This document shows positions 59,945 to 64,000 of a DNA stretch of 64,000 nt, one piece after another. The DNA comes from RHLJ01 sp963974345 (lineage in GTDB: Bacteria > Bacteroidota > Rhodothermia > Balneolales > Balneolaceae), in assembly GCA_963974345.1 (NCBI GenBank), contig CAXBBW010000001.1:1-64000 (forward strand), in the 5' to 3' direction. Numbering within the stretch: position 1 is the stretch's first letter; each line of letters starts with the position of its first letter. Under the pieces are notes generated by a model that did not search any database, was not told the origin of the DNA, and saw nothing but the letters and a program-made list of their open reading frames with translations. Made by a program: the position numbers and the translations under genes.

Positions 59945-61957
59945 ATGAAAAAATTCGTTTTAAAAAAAGATGAAGTTAGCCTGAGACCAGAAGATTATTC
60001 TATTCCATATTCTGATTTATTGAACCCTCAGCAACTTGAGGCAGTATTTTATGATAAGGGACCAGCATTAGTTGTAGCAGGTGCAGGAACTGGAAAGACT
60101 AGAACATTGATACACAGAGTGGCTCGATTGGTTGAAAGTGGGATAGATCCTTCTAATATATTACTACTTACATTTACCAGAAGAGCTGCGAATGAAATGA
60201 TAAATAGAGCTAGTTCTATTTTAGATGAGCGCTGTCGGAGAGTAAAGGGTGGGACATTTCATTTTTATTGTAGCCAGATTTTACACCGCTATTCAGAGCA
60301 TATAGGATATCCCAATAATTTCACAATAATAGATTCTGCAGATGCTTTGGAGATTATCCAGTTTGTGAGAAACAAATTAAATCTACATAAGAAAAATAAA
60401 AGATTTCCAAATAAAAGCACTCTTTATTCGATTATTAGTACATGTAAGAATAAACATCTAGACCTCAGAGTTGTTCTGATGGATAGCTACCCTCAATTTA
60501 TCGACCACCTAGATAAGATTGAGGATGTAATAAATGCCTATAAAGTTTACAAGTCTCAGAACTTTGTAATGGACTTTGATGATCTTCTTATAAAATCAGT
60601 GGAACTGCTTACACAGCATAATGATATAAGAATTAAAATAGCTGGCGAAAACCGATTTGTTATGGTTGATGAATACCAGGATACTAACAAGCTGCAAGCT
60701 TCATTAACTCAATTATTTTCTAGTGTACATAGTAATGTTATGGGAGTTGGAGACGATGCTCAAAGTATATATTCATTTAGAGGAGCGGATCATCAAAATA
60801 TTATGGAGTTCCCCGATTTATTTGAAGGAACAAAGATTATTAAACTAGAAGAAAATTACAGGTCTACACCACAAATTCTTGAAGTCGCAAATCAAATTTT
60901 AAATCAAGCAAATTTTAAATTTGATAAGTACTTGTTTTCAAATAACACTAAAGGTGATAAACCAGCTCTTGTTAAAGCTCCTTCAGAGCACGATCAAAGT
61001 AGGTTTGTAACTCAAGCAATACTTCAACTTCGAGAGCAAGAAATCCCATTAAAAGAAATTGCTGTTTTATTTAGGAATGGAAGAGATTCTTTTGATTTAG
61101 AAGTTGAGTTAAACCGTAAAAATGTCCCATTTGTTAAATATGGAGGTCAAAAATTTACTGAAGCTGCTCATATCAAAGATGTACTTGCTCATATAAGAGT
61201 AATTGTTAATCCTATGGATACAATTGCATGGAATAGAGCACTCATGCTTATAGATGGAATTGGTCCAAAAACAGCTCAAGATTTATTTGAGTTGATCAGA
61301 CAAGCTAATAATCCATATCAGTTGGATCATTCGGAATTTATAAGTGCATCTTATTTAAATCAGATTAAAAGCTTAAGTAAATTACTATTAACTATAAATG
61401 AGACTGATTTAAGCGTATCAGAGATTGTTGAGCTAATCGTAGAATATTATAGAGTATTTTGCGAAAAAAGATACGATGATTATCCTAAACGACTTAAAGA
61501 CTTAGAGGCTTTTGTAAACATTGCACTTAGTTTTTCAACCCTTGAAAAGATGCTTGAAGAACTTGCCTTAGATCCTATTACTGCTACTGCTGTAGATACC
61601 GAAAAGAAACAAAAAGAAGAAGCACCATTAGTTTTGAGTACAATTCATTCTGCAAAAGGACTAGAATGGGAGCATGTTTTCATTATCCAGTGTCTCGACG
61701 GTGTGCTTCCGTCTGCTTATTCTGTAGAAGATGACGAACATCTTGACGAAGAATTAAGATTATTATATGTAGCTACTACCCGCGCTAAACAAATGCTTTA
61801 CTATAGTTATCCCGCTCTTGCTCAATCTTCCTATGGTGATTATTTTACCCAACCAAGTCGATTTTTAGAGCCTTTGGAGAATACTTGTTTAGAAGGGTGG
61901 AAGCTTGTCGAAGAAGAGCAACAAGAATTATCAGAGAAGAATAACTTATTGTGTTAA
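59945..61957 (+). CDS. UvrD/PcrA-type SF1A DNA helicase
   Basis: 3'-5' DNA helicase for repair or replication. Motifs: Q-like NPQQLEAV, Walker A AGAGTGKTRT (about 43-52), TFTRRAANEM, VMVDEYQDTNKLQ (II), GVGDDAQSIYSFRGAD (III), LEENYRST (IV), TIHSAKGLEWEHVF (V) and LLYVATTRAK (VI). At 670 residues it matches UvrD/PcrA/Rep. I take the ATG at 59945, since the TTG at 59939 adds only two residues. It is separate from recBCD and may act in nucleotide excision or mismatch repair; the exact paralogue is not decidable here. Confidence 0.93.
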   Translation: MKKFVLKKDEVSLRPEDYSIPYSDLLNPQQLEAVFYDKGPALVVAGAGTGKTRTLIHRVARLVESGIDPSNILLLTFTRRAANEMINRASSILDERCRRVKGGTFHFYCSQILHRYSEHIGYPNNFTIIDSADALEIIQFVRNKLNLHKKNKRFPNKSTLYSIISTCKNKHLDLRVVLMDSYPQFIDHLDKIEDVINAYKVYKSQNFVMDFDDLLIKSVELLTQHNDIRIKIAGENRFVMVDEYQDTNKLQASLTQLFSSVHSNVMGVGDDAQSIYSFRGADHQNIMEFPDLFEGTKIIKLEENYRSTPQILEVANQILNQANFKFDKYLFSNNTKGDKPALVKAPSEHDQSRFVTQAILQLREQEIPLKEIAVLFRNGRDSFDLEVELNRKNVPFVKYGGQKFTEAAHIKDVLAHIRVIVNPMDTIAWNRALMLIDGIGPKTAQDLFELIRQANNPYQLDHSEFISASYLNQIKSLSKLLLTINETDLSVSEIVELIVEYYRVFCEKRYDDYPKRLKDLEAFVNIALSFSTLEKMLEELALDPITATAVDTEKKQKEEAPLVLSTIHSAKGLEWEHVFIIQCLDGVLPSAYSVEDDEHLDEELRLLYVATTRAKQMLYYSYPALAQSSYGDYFTQPSRFLEPLENTCLEGWKLVEEEQQELSEKNNLLC

Positions 61958-62197
61958 TTAGTTATTCTTCATAAAGCTATGTTGCACAATGATATCATTA
62001 ATTAACCAAATCACTGGATAAATCGGAATTAAAACGGCTATCAATACTTGCCACTTGTTATATTTTGCCTTACCACCATCTACCGGTAGTGTAATTCCTG
62101 CTACACCAGCAATCCAAAAAATAATAAACAGAAAAAGAAAAAGAGATAAACCAAGTGATCCTAGAAAGCCGATATTTTCATAAAAGGTTTTAAGCAT
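61958..62197 (-). CDS. Small two-helix membrane protein, 79 aa
   Basis: Two hydrophobic helices (about 12-35 and 48-69) with a short polar loop that has GGKAKYNKWQ. It lies tail to tail with the helicase gene (stop codons adjacent) and diverges from der. No known family is recognised. The open frame has an ATG start and good hydrophobic pattern, so I accept it as a gene. Confidence 0.65.
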   Translation of the reverse strand: MLKTFYENIGFLGSLGLSLFLFLFIIFWIAGVAGITLPVDGGKAKYNKWQVLIAVLIPIYPVIWLINDIIVQHSFMKNN

Positions 62198-62265
62198 ATG
62201 GAATCTTTAAGTGATAAAATTTCCGTACTTTTGTACTTCATTAAACTAATAATACAATTCATAAA

Positions 62266-63573
62266 ATGCTTCCTGTAGTTTCTATCGTTGGACGTCCTAA
62301 TGTGGGCAAGTCAACATTTTTTAATCGATTAATTGGAGAAAGAAAAGCTATTGTTCATGATGAATATGGCGTGACTCGTGATCGTCACTATGGGGATTCC
62401 TACTGGAATGGCCATGACTTTACTGTAATTGACACAGGAGGGTATCTTCCAGATGATATGAACGTGATGGTAGTAGGTATTCGAGAGCAGGTACATATTG
62501 CCTTAGAAGAATCTGATGTAATATTGTTTGTAGTAGATACTGAAACGGGTATGAATACTTTGGATAAATCAGTGGCAAGATTGCTAAGAGAGCAATCTAA
62601 ACCCGTTCTAATAGTTTCAAACAAAGCAGATAACGAAATGCGCAGACTTAACTCGAGTGAATTCTATGAACTCGGATTTGATGAGATTTTTCCTGTTTCA
62701 GCAATTAGTGGGTCTGGTACTGGTGAATTATTAGATCGTGTTGTGGAGCTATTACCAGATATAGAACCAGAAGTAGATGATCCAGCGCCAAAACTTGCCT
62801 TTGTCGGAAGACCTAACGTTGGTAAAAGTAGTTTAGTTAATGCATTATTAAATGATGAAAGATCAATTGTTACAGAAATTGCTGGAACAACTAGGGATAG
62901 CATAAACAGTAAGTTTAGCTATAATGGTAAAGATTATATACTTGTAGACACTGCTGGATTAAGAAAAAGAGTAAAGGTAAAAGAAAATATTGAATTTTAT
63001 AGCACAGTACGTACTGATAGAGCTATCCGTGAATGCGATGTAGCTATTTTAATGTTAGACGCTGTTAGAGGATTTGAAGATCAGGATAAACGAGTTTTAC
63101 GAGAAGCAGAAAAATATAATAAGGGCTTAATTATTGTACTTAATAAATGGGATTTGATTGAGGATAAGGATACAAATACTGTAAAAGAGTTTGAGAATTA
63201 TATTAAAGAAAGTGTTCCTCAGTTTAGTTACGTACCAATACTTACTATTTCAGCTTTAAATAAGAAAAGGATAAATAAAGTTATTGAACTTTCTGATGAG
63301 GTAATAGAAGAACGAGGGAAACAAATTGGGACTTCAGAATTAAACAATTTTCTAGAAGAAATTTTAAGAGAGAAAGCTTTACCCATGAAGAGAGGTAAAC
63401 AATTAAAAATTTCTTATATGACTCAAGTTAAAGCAGAGCCACCTGTGTTTAAATTTTTCATGAATAACCCTCAAGATATGCCTCCAAACTATAGAAGATA
63501 TATTGAGAATAAAATAAGGGAGAAATATAAGTTTACAGGGGTACCAATAACAATGGTTTTCAGGCAAAAATAA
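62266..63573 (+). CDS. der: Der (EngA), double GTPase for 50S ribosome assembly
   Basis: Essential ribosome-assembly GTPase with two tandem G domains. G1 motifs GRPNVGKST (about 8-16) and GRPNVGKSS (about 182-190), each with DTGG/DTAG (DTGGYLPDD and DTAGLRKRVK) and NKAD/NKWD, followed by the C-terminal KH-like domain (ILREKALPMKRGKQLKISYMTQ). At 435 residues it is complete. Confidence 0.97.
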   Translation: MLPVVSIVGRPNVGKSTFFNRLIGERKAIVHDEYGVTRDRHYGDSYWNGHDFTVIDTGGYLPDDMNVMVVGIREQVHIALEESDVILFVVDTETGMNTLDKSVARLLREQSKPVLIVSNKADNEMRRLNSSEFYELGFDEIFPVSAISGSGTGELLDRVVELLPDIEPEVDDPAPKLAFVGRPNVGKSSLVNALLNDERSIVTEIAGTTRDSINSKFSYNGKDYILVDTAGLRKRVKVKENIEFYSTVRTDRAIRECDVAILMLDAVRGFEDQDKRVLREAEKYNKGLIIVLNKWDLIEDKDTNTVKEFENYIKESVPQFSYVPILTISALNKKRINKVIELSDEVIEERGKQIGTSELNNFLEEILREKALPMKRGKQLKISYMTQVKAEPPVFKFFMNNPQDMPPNYRRYIENKIREKYKFTGVPITMVFRQK

Positions 63574-63586
63574 GCAGTAAGCTTTT

Positions 63587-64000
63587 ATGGAAGATTTAAA
63601 CTGGACGTATATACTTTTTTTATTGGTAGGAATTCCATCGTCAATATCTATTGGGGTGTTAGCCAAAAAAGATAAATCTTTATCTAGTCTATTTTTCTCT
63701 TTAGCGCTGTTTAGCTTCGTTATTGGGGTTATTTTCGATTTAATGATTGAATCTAATAGTAAATATTCAAGGGAGTGGGGTGATTTAATAGCCATTACTT
63801 TTACTTTAAGTGGTCTATTTATAAAAATTCGAAATTCTAAACCGGTTTTTGCCCGATTCCCCCTTTATTTAACACTATTACCATTTTTAGTTCTACTATT
63901 TTACCCATTAGTTGTTGAGTCTGAAGTTATAAAAGACTTGCTGCAGATAACTTTTCAAGGTGGAGCAATTGTAGTAAGTATTTTAGTAATATCAGTTAAC
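63587..64000 (+). CDS. Multi-helix membrane protein, cut by the right edge
   Basis: From the ATG at 63587, 13 bp after the der stop, an open frame of at least 138 residues begins MEDLNWTYILFLLVGIPSS and continues to the window end. It has likely membrane helices at about 9-25, 32-52, 72-84, 94-110 and 117-135. The family is not recognisable from this part. It may be co-transcribed with der. Confidence 0.7.
   Translation, partial: MEDLNWTYILFLLVGIPSSISIGVLAKKDKSLSSLFFSLALFSFVIGVIFDLMIESNSKYSREWGDLIAITFTLSGLFIKIRNSKPVFARFPLYLTLLPFLVLLFYPLVVESEVIKDLLQITFQGGAIVVSILVISVN

Noticed and set aside
63403..63795. Minus-strand frame across the der end
   Set aside because: It overlaps the conserved C-terminus of Der and the start of the following membrane protein on the plus strand.

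Overview
The window is an AT-rich chromosomal segment from a Gram-negative, outer-membrane-bearing bacterium of the Bacteroidota/Chlorobiota (FCB) side of the tree. Balneolota/Rhodothermota is my best guess. The reasons are the many lipoproteins with a LxxC lipobox, several SurA/parvulin chaperones beside a MoxR/vWA pair, a DUF4920 protein, an OlsB/OlsA-type amino-acid-lipid pair, a full recBCD operon and a type IV pilus-like machine with fused subunits. The placement is inferred from gene content only.

Positions 1-3667 form an accessory island. At the left edge there are three integron-type cassettes on the minus strand (one cut by the window end), separated by two almost identical 89-bp attC sites. 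Then come about 1.5 kb without convincing genes, a 10-bp tandem repeat, and a phage-type tyrosine recombinase. The island ends inside the anticodon loop of a tRNA-Leu(CAA) gene, of which only the 5' half is present here.

Positions 3766-8398 (minus) hold galE, an unknown protein, a sensor kinase, its OmpR-type regulator, a free Hpt protein and a hot-dog thioesterase. Positions 8703-18049 (plus) hold a ParA ATPase with a small ribbon-helix-helix partner, then recC-recB-recD. Structured, terminator-like RNA follows at 18064-18192. Positions 18347-30772 hold mixed housekeeping and envelope genes: a lipoprotein, an FKBP isomerase, a DEAD-box helicase, alkaline phosphatase, a beta-propeller lipoprotein, a DUF4920 protein, a metallopeptidase, an SUI1 factor, a MATE exporter, an Ig-like lipoprotein and an MFS exporter.

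Positions 31053-41517 (plus) are the most striking region. It is one co-oriented cluster for a type IV pilus/type II secretion-like machine: two pilin-like proteins that start MGQQQLLL and lack the usual Glu5, a PilC/GspF platform, a PilB/GspE ATPase, a cyclic-nucleotide-binding protein, a PilT-like ATPase with an altered Asp box, a PilM-PilN fusion with a very acidic insert, a PilO-PilP fusion, and a secretin ending in a SPOR domain. No prepilin peptidase or minor pilin set is present in the window.

Positions 41524-46978 hold an alpha/beta hydrolase and an apparent lipid operon: an OlsB-like N-acyltransferase, a PlsC/OlsA-like O-acyltransferase, a DinB-like protein and an 814-residue fusion of pseudo-hydrolase, DedA/VTT membrane domain and ATP-grasp ligase. 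This may be a pathway for making, extending and moving an amino-acid or peptide lipid. Positions 46975-64000 hold tadA, apt, an envelope pair, a histidine phosphatase, the minus-strand operon parvulin x3-MoxR-vWA, a nucleoside transporter, a thymidine kinase that has lost two zinc cysteines, a UvrD-type helicase, the GTPase der and a membrane protein cut by the right edge.
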